From contig CAZDJK010000067.1 in assembly GCA_964505725.1 (NCBI GenBank), positions 12,011 to 76,010 of the forward strand: a DNA stretch of 64,000 nt, read 5' to 3'. This DNA is from CAVRJC01 sp964505725. Lineage in GTDB: Bacteria; Actinomycetota; Acidimicrobiia; IMCC26256; DASPTH01. The translations under genes and the position numbers were made by a program. Below are positions 29,501 to 40,189 of the stretch, one piece after another. Each line of letters opens with the position of its first letter. Position 1 is the first letter of the stretch. The notes under the pieces were generated by a model, which ran no database searches, was not told the DNA's origin, and saw only the letters and a list, made by a program, of their open reading frames with translations.

Positions 29501-30777
29501 GCATCACCACCGCGCACGCGCTGGCCACGGCGACCGCGCTCGCGAAGCCGCGGGTCGAGGCCGGCCTCGCCGCGCTCGAGCACGAGGGGTTCGTGCTCCA
29601 GGGCCGCTACACCGAGGACGCCGCGGGCACCCAGTGGGTGGCGCGCCGGCTGCTGGCGCGGATGCACTCGTACTCGCGCCGGTCGCGCCGCGCGTCGGTG
29701 GAGCCCGTCACCGCGCGCGACTTCGTGCGCTTCGCGCTGCGGTGGCAGCATCTCGCCCCCGGGACCCAGCTGGCGGGAGACGACGGGCTGCGCCGGGCGG
29801 TGGAGCAGCTCCAGGGGTGGGAAGCCGCCGCGGCTGCGTGGGAGCCGGAGCTGCTGGCACGGCGGATGCGCCACTACGAGCCCGCGGCGCTCGACCGCCT
29901 TTGCCACGACGGCGAGATCGGTTGGCTCCGCCTCGCCGCGCCCGCTCGCGACGCGGACGCGCCGGCCGGGGCCCCCAGCAAGTCGACGCCCATCTCGGTC
30001 GTGTTCCGCGAGGACCTGCCGTGGCTCCTCGAAGCGGCGCGCGCCGGCGGCGAGCCGGCCGTGCCCGAACGCGGGGCCACCGCCGAGATCGTCGAGGTGC
30101 TGCGCGACCGCGGAGCCTGCTTCGCGGCCGAGCTGGGCGCGGCCACCGGCCGGCTCCCGGAGGACGTGGAGCGCGGCCTGTGGGACGGCGTCGCACGCGG
30201 GCTGCTCACGTCAGACGGCTTCGGTGCCATCCGCACCCGGGTAGGGAGCCGCGGGCGGGGCGGCCCCGAGACCGCGCGTCTCTCGCGCCTGATGCGCGGT
30301 GCGCGCGCGGGCGGTGCAGCCGCCGGCCGCTGGGCGCTCGTGCCGTCGGACGGCTCCGACGCCGACCCCGACGAGCTCGCCGAGGCGGTGGCCGCGCTCC
30401 TGCTGGAGCGGTGGGGGGTGCTCTTCCGCGATCTCGCGCTGCGCGAGTCGATCCGGGTTCCGTGGCGGGACGTCCAGCGCGCGCTGCGCCGGCTCGAGGA
30501 TCGCGGGTTGGTGCGCGGCGGCCGGTTCGTCTCCGGCTTCTCGGGCGAGCAGTACGCGCTCCCGGGCGCGGTCGAGCAGCTCGCGTACGTGCGCAAGCTC
30601 CCGCTCGGCGGGGAGCGAGTCGTCGTGAATGCCTGTGACCCGGTGAACCTTGCGGGGACGATCGTGCCCGGCGACGTCGTGCCTGCGCTCCGCACGCGGC
30701 GGGTCGTCTACGTCGACGGCGTCCCCGGCGACACGGAGCGAACGGTGGCGCGGCCGGGTATCCCGGCCGCGCAGTGA
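26518..30777 (+). CDS. lhr: Lhr-type large ATP-dependent helicase
   Basis: A 1419-residue superfamily 2 helicase of the long bacterial Lhr class, a DNA-repair-linked 3'-5' translocase. Core motifs are PTGSGKT (76-82), [54 protein letters not shown] and LQRVGRSNH. The long C-terminal region (about 700 residues) includes [28 protein letters not shown] and the RHH-like end typical of Lhr. TAACGT ends 7 nt before ATG 26518, so this start is chosen over an earlier GTG. An exact 18-bp tandem duplication encodes GGVGAV twice at the N-terminus. Confidence 0.95.
   Translation: [1419 protein letters not shown]
26542..26577. repeat. Exact 18-bp tandem duplication in lhr
   Basis: GGAGGGGTCGGAGCGGTC occurs at 26542-26559 and again at 26560-26577. 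It adds two GGVGAV units to the disordered N-terminus. This is a likely slippage site. Confidence 0.9.
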
Positions 30778-30924
30778 GCGACCCGAATCAGGGCGGAGGC
30801 GTCGCCTGCGATCGCGATCCGGAGGATCGCCTGGCCGTCGCTCACGTGCGTCACCACTGCGAGCACCGCATCAGTATGCCCACGGCCCCGTTGGTGTCAG
30901 AGGACCGGGGTACCGTACGAGCCG

Positions 30925-32277
30925 ATGGAGCAGACCGCGCTCGAGCTCACCGGTGATGCCGCCGAGCCCACCCTGTCGGTGGGTCAGCTCACCGCGCGCG
31001 TGAGCGCGAGCGTGCGCGACGCGTTCCCGGCCCAGATCTGGGTCCGCGGCGAGGTGCAGAACCTGTCGCGCTCGCGCAACGGCCACATGTACTTCGCGCT
31101 GGTCGAGAAGGCCGGTCGCGGCGACCGGGTGCAGGCCCGCATCGACTGCGTGCTCTTCGCCGACGACCGGCGAGCCGTCGAGCGCACGCTGGCCGCCGTC
31201 CCGGGCGCCGAGCTCGGCGACGACGTCGAGGTGCGCATCCGGGGCCGGGTCGCGGTATACCCCGCACAGGGGCGGCTCCAGCTCGTCATGAGCACGATCG
31301 ACCCCGTGTTCACCGTCGGGGGGATTGCGGCCAACCGTGAACGTGCGCTCCGCGCCCTCGCCGCCGACGGGCTGCTCGACGCCAATGCGCGCTTCCCGCT
31401 CCCGCTCGTCCCCCTGCGCGTCGGGCTCGTCACCTCGCGGGGGAGTGCCGCCTACCACGACTTCGTGCACGAGCTGGCGGCGAGCGGCTACGCCTGGGAG
31501 CTGTCCGTGTTCGACGTGCGGGTGCAGGGCGCCGCCGCGTCCCGGCGCATCGCCTACGTCCTGCGCGAGCTCGCCCGCAGCAGCATCGACGTCGTCGTGC
31601 TCGCGCGCGGCGGGGGGGCGCGGGCCGATCTCGTCCCCTTCGACAGCGAGCTCGTGGCGCGTGCGATCGCGGCGATGCCGGTCCCGGTGCTCGTCGGCGT
31701 CGGCCACGAGACCGACCGCAGCGTCGCCGACGCGGTCGCGCACAGCTCCTGCAAGACACCCACCGCGTGCGCGCAGCTGCTGGTGCAACGGGTCCGGGCG
31801 TTCGCGTCGCACCTCGACACGGTCGGCATCCGGATCGTCGGTCGTGCCCGTGCGCGCGGCGCGCTGGCCGTGCGTGAGCTCGACGACGTGGCGCGGCGTG
31901 TACGCGCCGTCCCCGCGGCGCTCTCGCGGGAGCGGGCGCGGCTGGAGCAAGGCCGCGTGCGGGCGATCGCCGTGGGGCGGCGGCGCGCCGCCGACGCGTC
32001 CCGGGCCCTCGGCTCGCACGAGCGCACCGTCACGACACTGGCGCGCCACCAGCTCGCGCGGGCGGGGCTGCGGCTCGACGCGGTCGAAGGAAGGGTGCAC
32101 GCGCTCGACCCGGCGCGGGTGCTCGAGCGGGGCTACACGATCACCCGCACCGCGGATGGCCGCGTCGTGCGCCGCGCCGGCGACGCGCCGGTCGGCGCCG
32201 AGCTGGTCACCGAGCTGGCGTCGGGCGCCCTGGTAAGCCGGGTCGAGTCCTCGCGCGACCGGGAGCCGCCCGCATGA
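30925..32277 (+). CDS. xseA: Exodeoxyribonuclease VII large subunit
   Basis: The catalytic subunit of exonuclease VII (450 residues), degrading single-stranded DNA from both ends. An N-terminal OB fold (IWVRGEVQNLSRSRNGHMYFALVE) is followed by the nuclease core with PLRVGLVTSRGSAAYHDF and ARGGGARADLVPFDSE and GVGHETDRSVADAVAH. A long helical region and the C-terminal ARVLERGYTITR end the protein. TACCGT ends 8 nt before the ATG. The stop overlaps xseB (ATGA). Confidence 0.95.
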   Translation: MEQTALELTGDAAEPTLSVGQLTARVSASVRDAFPAQIWVRGEVQNLSRSRNGHMYFALVEKAGRGDRVQARIDCVLFADDRRAVERTLAAVPGAELGDDVEVRIRGRVAVYPAQGRLQLVMSTIDPVFTVGGIAANRERALRALAADGLLDANARFPLPLVPLRVGLVTSRGSAAYHDFVHELAASGYAWELSVFDVRVQGAAASRRIAYVLRELARSSIDVVVLARGGGARADLVPFDSELVARAIAAMPVPVLVGVGHETDRSVADAVAHSSCKTPTACAQLLVQRVRAFASHLDTVGIRIVGRARARGALAVRELDDVARRVRAVPAALSRERARLEQGRVRAIAVGRRRAADASRALGSHERTVTTLARHQLARAGLRLDAVEGRVHALDPARVLERGYTITRTADGRVVRRAGDAPVGAELVTELASGALVSRVESSRDREPPA

Positions 32278-32507
32278 GCGCCGAGGTCGGCTACTCGGAG
32301 GCGGTGGCCGAGCTCGACGCCATCCTCGCGGAGCTCGAGCGGGACGACCTCGACGTCGACGTGCTCGCCGCGCGCGTCCGACGCGCCGGAGAGCTGATCG
32401 CCCTGTGCCGGGAGCGCATCACCCGGGCGCAGTCCGACGTCGAGGGCATCGTCGCCGACCTCGAGCAGCTCGGCATCGCCGATGCGGACCCTCTCGACGA
32501 GACCTGA
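32274..32507 (+). CDS. xseB: Exodeoxyribonuclease VII small subunit
   Basis: A 77-residue helical protein, VGYSEAVAELDAILAELERDDLDVDVL and RAGELIALCRERI, matching XseB in size and pattern. It assembles with XseA, whose gene it overlaps by 4 nt. Confidence 0.95.
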   Translation: MSAEVGYSEAVAELDAILAELERDDLDVDVLAARVRRAGELIALCRERITRAQSDVEGIVADLEQLGIADADPLDET

Positions 32508-32544
32508 CGCGGAACCCGGGCGGCTGAGCTGCAGCGGGCGGCGG

Positions 32545-33308
32545 TCAGGCGCGCTGGCCCGCGAGTCGGCGCTGCCTGAACAGCGCCTTCACGTAGTCGC
32601 GATTCAAGAGCGCGATGAAGTCGATGCTGATCTCCTTCGGGCACGCCTTCTCGCACTCGCCGTGGTTCGTGCAGGAGCCGAAGTACGACTCCATCGTCTC
32701 GACCATGTTCACCACGCGCTCGTACCGCTCGGGCTGACCCTGCGGCAGGAGCCCGAGATGTGCGACCTTCGCGGCGGTGAACAGCTGCGCGGCGCCGTTG
32801 GGGCACGCGGCCACGCATGCACCGCACCCGATGCACGCGGCCGCGTCCATGGCCGCGTCGGCCGCCTCCTTGGGCACCAGGATGAGGTTGGCGTCCGGGG
32901 CGCTGCCGGTACGGGCGGTGATGTAGCCGCCGGCTTCGATGATGCGGTCGAGCGCGCTGCGATCGACGACGAGGTCGCGGATCACCGGGAACGCACGCGC
33001 GCGCCAGGGCTCGACGGTGATCTCGTCGCCGTCGCGGAACTTGCGCATGTGCAGCTGGCAGGTGGCGGTCCCCTCCTCGGGCCCGTGGGCGCGCCCGTTG
33101 ATCATCATCGAGCACGAGCCGCAGATCCCCTCGCGGCAGTCGTGGTCGAAAGCGATCGGCTCCCTGCCCGCCGCCACGAGGCGATCGTTGACCACGTCGA
33201 ACATCTCCAGGAACGACATGTCGGCGCTGATGCCGGTGGCGTCGATGTGCTCGAACGCGCCGGGGTCGCGCGGGCCGGACTGCCGCCACACGTTCAGCTT
33301 GAGATCCA

Positions 33309-33309
<1 letters not shown>
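32545..33309 (-). CDS. sdhB: Succinate dehydrogenase iron-sulfur subunit
   Basis: A 254-residue electron-transfer subunit. Three cluster motifs are visible: [15 protein letters not shown] ([2Fe-2S]), [15 protein letters not shown] ([4Fe-4S]) and [16 protein letters not shown] ([3Fe-4S]). The GTG start shares one base with the sdhA stop codon (TAGTG). Composition fits the one-anchor SdhCAB type found in Bacillus and many actinobacteria rather than the four-subunit enzyme. Confidence 0.95.
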
Positions 33310-35231
<1,922 letters not shown>

Positions 35232-35246
35232 CGGTTCACCACCATG

Positions 35247-36041
35247 TCAGCGGGTCACGATCCCGGTCGTGATGAGGAAGGGCATGCTCACGTTGCCCAC
35301 CCCGATCACGACCGCGAACGCGACCGCGAAGTACCGGCGCCAGATGTTCCAGCGCGGGTTGTTCCACCCGAGGCTCTGGAACATGCTCCACGCGCCGTGG
35401 AAGATGTGGACGGCGAGCGCGAGGTTGGCGACGATGTAGATGACGGCGACCGGCACGCTCTCGAAGCTGTTGAACATGTTGTCGTACGGGTCGCCCCGCA
35501 CGAAGTGCGAGTTGGCCGCACCCCAGGTGAGGTCGGCGAGGTGGAAGGCGAGGAAGAGCAGGATGATCACGCCGGTCCAGCGCATGGTGCGGGACGCGAA
35601 ATTCGCGGCGGCGTAGTCGCGCGGCGACTGGTACTTCACCGGCCGCGCCTTCCGGTTCATGCGGGTGAGCTGGTAGGCGGCCACGATGTGCAGGACGAAC
35701 GCGGCGATGAGCACGACCCGCATCGCCCAAAGCACGACGGTGCGGGGGAGGGCCGGCTCGCCCAGGTCGCGGAGCCACTCGGCGTAGCGGTTGATCTGCT
35801 CCATGCCCAGGAACACCTTGAGGTTCCCGACCATGTGCGCCAGCACGTAGCCGAGCAGGATGATCCCGCTCACCGCCATGACCCACTTCTTGCCCACCGC
35901 CGACTTCCAGAAGCGCACGAGGAAGTGGCCGTGCGGCTTGGGGTAGGGCACGGGCGGGCCCGTGTAACGGGCCAGCCGGTCGGCGGCGTCGGCGTCGGGG
36001 CGCTCGGTCGCGGTGGACAGCTCTTCGTCAACCCTGGCCAC
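35247..36041 (-). CDS. sdhC: Succinate dehydrogenase cytochrome b membrane anchor
   Basis: A 264-residue membrane anchor with five likely helices and several conserved His (GYVLAHMVGNLKVF, FVLHIVAAYQL, FLAFHLADLTW, AVHIFHGAWSM), as expected for a di-heme cytochrome b558-type subunit. GTG at 36041 is preferred: TATTTT ends 6 nt before it, and an upstream in-frame extension is low-complexity basic sequence. An 18-bp palindrome lies just upstream of the predicted -35. Confidence 0.9.
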   Translation of the reverse strand: MARVDEELSTATERPDADAADRLARYTGPPVPYPKPHGHFLVRFWKSAVGKKWVMAVSGIILLGYVLAHMVGNLKVFLGMEQINRYAEWLRDLGEPALPRTVVLWAMRVVLIAAFVLHIVAAYQLTRMNRKARPVKYQSPRDYAAANFASRTMRWTGVIILLFLAFHLADLTWGAANSHFVRGDPYDNMFNSFESVPVAVIYIVANLALAVHIFHGAWSMFQSLGWNNPRWNIWRRYFAVAFAVVIGVGNVSMPFLITTGIVTR

Positions 36042-36078
36042 GGCGGAAAAATACTGCCGGCGCCGTCGAGACGGGGGA

Positions 36079-36096
36079 TTGTGCACATTTGCACAA
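36079..36096. promoter_or_regulatory. 18-bp palindromic operator upstream of sdhCAB
   Basis: TTGTGCA-CATT-TGCACAA has perfect 7-bp arms. Its spacing equals that of Rex sites (TTGTGAA-N4-TTCACAA) and, read as TGTGC-N6-GCACA, also that of CRP/GlxR sites. It lies 25 bp upstream of the sdhC -10 box and 80 bp before the AAA ATPase gene on the other strand. Confidence 0.65.
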
Positions 36097-36176
36097 GCAG
36101 GGCGGCCAGACGGCGGTCGGGGCGGGATTGATACCGTGGCGCACATCCAGCCCTACGACCACCGGGAGACTGCCTC

Positions 36177-37577
36177 ATGACCCGTGCTGGAACCCTCGGC
36201 GAGCTCAAGGCCAGCGGATGGGTGTCGCGGCCCGTCAAGGAAGAGGTGCGTGCCAACGCGATCGCGCGCATCGGCGAAGGCCAGCCGCTCGTCGACGGGG
36301 TCATCGGTTACGAGGACACCGTCCTGCCCCAGCTGGAGAACGCCCTCGTCGCCGGGCACGACGTGATCTTCCTCGGCGAACGCGGACAGGCGAAGACCCG
36401 CATCATCCGCTCGCTCACCATGCTCCTCGACGAGTGGATGCCGATCATCGCCGGGAGCGAGATCAACGACGACCCGTACCACCCGGTCTCGCAGCACGCG
36501 AGGCTGCTCGTCGCCGAGCGTGGCGACGAGGCGCCGATCGAGTGGGTGCACCGGGATCGCCGCTTCGGCGAGAAGCTGGCCACCCCCGACACCTCGATCG
36601 CCGACCTGATCGGCGAGGTCGACCCGATCAAGGTCGCCGAGGGCCGCTACCTGTCCGACGAGCTCACCATCCACTACGGCCTCGTGCCGCGCACGAACCG
36701 CGGCATCTTCTCCATCAACGAGCTGCCCGACCTCGCCGAGCGGATCCAGGTGGGCCTGCTCAACGTGCTCGAGGAGCGCGACGTGCAGATCCGTGGCTAC
36801 AAGATCCGGCTCCCGCTCGACCTCATGCTCGTCGCGTCGGCGAACCCGGAGGACTACACGAACCGGGGACGCATCATCACGCCCCTCAAGGACCGCTTCG
36901 GCGCGCAGATCCGCACGCACTACCCGCTCGACGCGGAGCTCGAGGCGGCGGTGGTGGAGCAGGAGGCGCATCCGCTCCAGGCCGACGGCCTCAACGTGCA
37001 GGTGCCGGCGTTCATGGCCGAGATCGTGGCCGAGATGACCCAACAGGCCCGTCGGTCGCCGCACATCAACCAGCGCTCCGGCGTGTCGGTCCGCCTGTCG
37101 ATCGCCAACTACGAGACCCTGGTGGCCAACGCGACGCGACGCGCCCTCCGTCACGGCGAGACCGAGGTGGTGCCGCGGGTGAGCGACCTCGACGCGCTCG
37201 CGGCGAGCACCGCGGGCAAGGTCGAGTTCGAGACGGTCGACGACGGCCGGGAGGAGCAGGTGCTCGAGCGGATCATCAAGGCCTCCGTGCTCGAGACCTT
37301 CCGTGCCAACACGCGACCCGAGAAGCTCGCGGGCGTGGTGCAGGGGTTCGAGAGCGGGCTCGTGGTGCACACCGGCGAGGACATCGCGTCGTCGGAGTAC
37401 GCCAAGCTGCTCAACGACCTCCCGGCGCTGCGCGGCACGCTCGCCGACCTCGGTGTGGGCGAGACTCCCGCGGGCGTGGCGTCGGCGACCGAGTTCGTGC
37501 TCGAGGGGCTGCACCTGTCCAAGCGGCTCAACAAGGACAGCGTCGGCGGCCGGGCCGCCTACCGCGGCCGCGGCTGA
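36177..37577 (+). CDS. MoxR/ChlI-like AAA ATPase
   Basis: A 466-residue AAA+ ATPase related to magnesium chelatase subunit I and MoxR chaperones. The Walker A is GERGQAKTR (67-75), and the Walker B region is GIFSINELPDL (176-186), with Asn in place of the usual Asp before Glu. SANPEDYTNRGRIITPLKDRF supplies sensor and arginine-finger elements. GGGAG lies 9 nt before the ATG, and TACCGT occurs at 36132. The VWA-domain gene at 38150 is its expected partner. No cobalt or magnesium chelatase pathway gene is nearby, so a chaperone-like role is more likely. Confidence 0.88.
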   Translation: MTRAGTLGELKASGWVSRPVKEEVRANAIARIGEGQPLVDGVIGYEDTVLPQLENALVAGHDVIFLGERGQAKTRIIRSLTMLLDEWMPIIAGSEINDDPYHPVSQHARLLVAERGDEAPIEWVHRDRRFGEKLATPDTSIADLIGEVDPIKVAEGRYLSDELTIHYGLVPRTNRGIFSINELPDLAERIQVGLLNVLEERDVQIRGYKIRLPLDLMLVASANPEDYTNRGRIITPLKDRFGAQIRTHYPLDAELEAAVVEQEAHPLQADGLNVQVPAFMAEIVAEMTQQARRSPHINQRSGVSVRLSIANYETLVANATRRALRHGETEVVPRVSDLDALAASTAGKVEFETVDDGREEQVLERIIKASVLETFRANTRPEKLAGVVQGFESGLVVHTGEDIASSEYAKLLNDLPALRGTLADLGVGETPAGVASATEFVLEGLHLSKRLNKDSVGGRAAYRGRG

Positions 37578-37629
37578 CGGCTCCCCGCGGCGACGGGCGC
37601 CGCGACGTCGCGGCCCGCTTCGGGGCCGG

Positions 37630-38025
37630 TCAGATGCCGCTGCCGGAGTTGTCGACGTAGAAGTCGCAACCCTGCGCCGCGCGCCGGTTCAGGTGCTTGA
37701 TCGCGGCCTCGACATCGGGGTCCTTCGCCACGCTCGCGTCACCGTCGGCCCGGCGGCGCAGGGCGTCGAGGAACACCTCGGCATCATGCTTGACGTCCTT
37801 CGGCGCGTGCGCGGCCAGGGGCTCCACCCACGCGATCTGCTTCGTGAACCGCTCGGTCCCGGTGGCCGTGAGCTTGCCGAGCTGGTCGTCGTAGCGACGG
37901 GCCGCGGTGCAGAACGCGTCGCTCGGCTTGGGCAGGCTCGACCCGCTCTCGCCCGAGCAGGACGCGAGCACGACCACCGCGGTCACGACGGCGGCGATGC
38001 CGGCGAGCGGTCGGGAACGCGCCAT
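37630..38025 (-). CDS. Small lipoprotein of unknown function
   Basis: A 131-residue exported lipoprotein with signal peptide GIAAVVTAVVVLASC and lipobox LASC. The mature part is helical with two further Cys (FCTAARRYDD and GCDFYVD) that could form a disulfide. It lies on the opposite strand between the AAA and VWA genes. I do not recognise a family. Confidence 0.8.
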   Translation of the reverse strand: MARSRPLAGIAAVVTAVVVLASCSGESGSSLPKPSDAFCTAARRYDDQLGKLTATGTERFTKQIAWVEPLAAHAPKDVKHDAEVFLDALRRRADGDASVAKDPDVEAAIKHLNRRAAQGCDFYVDNSGSGI

Positions 38026-38114
38026 CCCCGCATTGTGGACCTCAGCCCCACCCTGGTGTCACTCGGGGCGAGATGATCGTCGCACGTGCCGCACGTTCGG
38101 CGCGCAGCGGGGAA

Positions 38115-38143
38115 TTCACCCGTCCCCGTCGAGCCGATAGCGT
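38115..38143 (+). promoter_or_regulatory. Promoter of the VWA gene
   Basis: TTCACC (38115-38120), 17 bp, TAGCGT (38138-38143). The -10 box ends 6 nt before GTG 38150. It shows the VWA gene has its own promoter apart from the AAA gene. Confidence 0.5.
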
Positions 38144-38149
38144 GGGTGC

Positions 38150-40171
38150 GTGGCCATCCTGAAGCGCTCGCGCAAGCCTGGGGGGTTCCGGTACTCACGC
38201 TGGGACGGGACCCAGACCGGCTTCGACCTCGATGCCGACCAGCTCCTCGCGGAGATGAGCGACGACCTCCTCTACCACGGCGATCTCAACGCCGCGCTGC
38301 GCCGTCTGATGCAACAGGGGTTCCGCGACCGCAACGACGAGCGCCTGATGGGGCTGCGCGAGATGATGCAGAAGCTTCGCGAGCGGCGGCGGGAGGAGCT
38401 CGAGAGCCGCGACCTCGGCGGCGTGTACGACGACATCGCCCAGCAGCTGAACGAGGTCGTCGACATGGAGCGCGAGGGGATCGACCGCCGCGTCGAGGAG
38501 GCCACCCGCTCGGGCGACCAGCGCCGCCAGGAGATCGTGGAGGGCTCGGCCGACCAGAAGAAGCGTGAGCTCGACGAGCTCCCACCCGACCTCGCGGGCA
38601 AGGTGCAGGCGCTCCAGCAGTACGAGTTCATGGACGACGCGGCGCGGGAGCGCTTCGAGGAGCTGCTCAACCAGCTGCGCGAGCAGCTCATGCAGAGCTA
38701 CTTCAACCAGCTCTCCGAGGGCATGCAGAACATGACGCCCGAGCGCATGCAGCAGATGAAGGACATGCTCTCGGAGCTCAACCAGATGCTCGAGCAGCGT
38801 GAGCGCGGCGAGGAACCCGACTTCGAGGGCTTCATGCAGCGCCACGGCGACTTCTTCCCGGGCAACCCGCAGAGCCTCGACGAGCTGCTCGAGCAGATGG
38901 CGCAGTCGATGGCGCAGATGCAGCAGCTTCTGAACTCGATGACGCCCGAGCAGCGCGCTCAGCTCATGGCGCTCTCGGACGCGCTCCTCGAGGACATGGA
39001 CCTGCGCTGGCAGGTGGATCAGCTCTCACGCAACCTCCAGAACGCCTTCCCGAACCTCCCGTGGCAGCGGTCGCAGCGTTTCACCGGCGACGACCCGCTC
39101 TCGATGGGCCAGATGCCGAGCCTGCTCGACACGCTCGGCGACCTCGACGACCTCGAGAACCTGTTGCGCTCGGCGACCCAGCCGGGTGAGCTCGCGGAGG
39201 TCGACATCGACCGCGCCCGCGAGTTGCTCGGCGACGACGCGGCCCGGTCGCTCGACCGACTCCGGGAGCTCACGAAGATGCTCGAGGACGCAGGGTTGAT
39301 CGAGCAGCGCGAGGGCCGGCTCGAGCTCACGCCGCGCGCGATCCGGGCCATCGGCAACCAGGCCCTGGGCGACCTGTACCGCAAGCTCCTGAAGGACCGC
39401 GCGGGTCGTCACGAGATCGAGCCGATCGGCGGAGGCACCGAGCACGCTCACGACCACAAGCCCTACGAGTTCGGCGACCCGTTCCACCTCAACGTGCAGG
39501 AGACGGTCAAGAACGCGATCTGGCGGAGTGGGACGGGTACGCCGGTGCGCCTCTCGCCCGAGGACTTCGAGGTCGAGCGCACGGAGATGCTGACCCGCTC
39601 GGCCACCATGCTGCTGCTCGACGTGTCGCTCTCGATGCCGATGCGCGACAACTTCCTGCCCGCGAAGAAGGTCGCGATGGCGCTGCACGCGCTCATCACG
39701 ACGCAGTTCCCCCGCGACTACTTCGGGTTGGTCAGCTTCGGGCGCGTCGCCCGCGAGGTGAAGCCCGAGCTGCTCCCGGAGATGAGCTGGGACTTCGAGT
39801 GGGGCACCAACATGCACCACGCCCTCCTGCTCGCGCGACGCGCGCTCAACCGCCAGACGGGCACGAAGCAGATCATCATGGTCACCGACGGCGAGCCCAC
39901 CGCGCACATCGAAGGCGGGGAGGCCTACTTCCAGTACCCGCCCTCACCGGTGACCATCGAGGAGACGCTCAAGGAAGTGATGCGCTGCACGCGCGACGGC
40001 ATCCGCATCAACACCTTCATGCTCGACGAGAGCTACTACCTGCGGGGCTTCGTCGAGCGCATGATGAAGCTCAACGGCGGCCGGGCGTTCTTCACCAGCG
40101 CCGACACCCTCGGCAGCTACGTGCTCGTCGACTTCCTCGAGCAACGACGCGTGAACCGCCGCGCGAGCTGA
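38150..40171 (+). CDS. VWA-domain protein paired with the AAA ATPase
   Basis: A 673-residue protein. The N-terminal half is charged coiled coil with a stretch unusually rich in Met and Gln (about residues 170-290, e.g. MQNMTPERMQQMKDMLSELN). The C-terminal von Willebrand A domain has an intact MIDAS (LLLDVSLSM, then TDGEPTAH). Such proteins work with MoxR/ChlI ATPases as metal-dependent substrate adaptors. The GTG start follows a promoter by 6 nt. Confidence 0.9.
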   Translation: MAILKRSRKPGGFRYSRWDGTQTGFDLDADQLLAEMSDDLLYHGDLNAALRRLMQQGFRDRNDERLMGLREMMQKLRERRREELESRDLGGVYDDIAQQLNEVVDMEREGIDRRVEEATRSGDQRRQEIVEGSADQKKRELDELPPDLAGKVQALQQYEFMDDAARERFEELLNQLREQLMQSYFNQLSEGMQNMTPERMQQMKDMLSELNQMLEQRERGEEPDFEGFMQRHGDFFPGNPQSLDELLEQMAQSMAQMQQLLNSMTPEQRAQLMALSDALLEDMDLRWQVDQLSRNLQNAFPNLPWQRSQRFTGDDPLSMGQMPSLLDTLGDLDDLENLLRSATQPGELAEVDIDRARELLGDDAARSLDRLRELTKMLEDAGLIEQREGRLELTPRAIRAIGNQALGDLYRKLLKDRAGRHEIEPIGGGTEHAHDHKPYEFGDPFHLNVQETVKNAIWRSGTGTPVRLSPEDFEVERTEMLTRSATMLLLDVSLSMPMRDNFLPAKKVAMALHALITTQFPRDYFGLVSFGRVAREVKPELLPEMSWDFEWGTNMHHALLLARRALNRQTGTKQIIMVTDGEPTAHIEGGEAYFQYPPSPVTIEETLKEVMRCTRDGIRINTFMLDESYYLRGFVERMMKLNGGRAFFTSADTLGSYVLVDFLEQRRVNRRAS

Positions 40172-40189
40172 ACCGGGAGGATCCCAGCC

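Noticed and set aside
26401..29907. An 1168-codon open frame on the minus strand
   Set aside because: It is antisense to lhr, whose helicase motifs are unambiguous.
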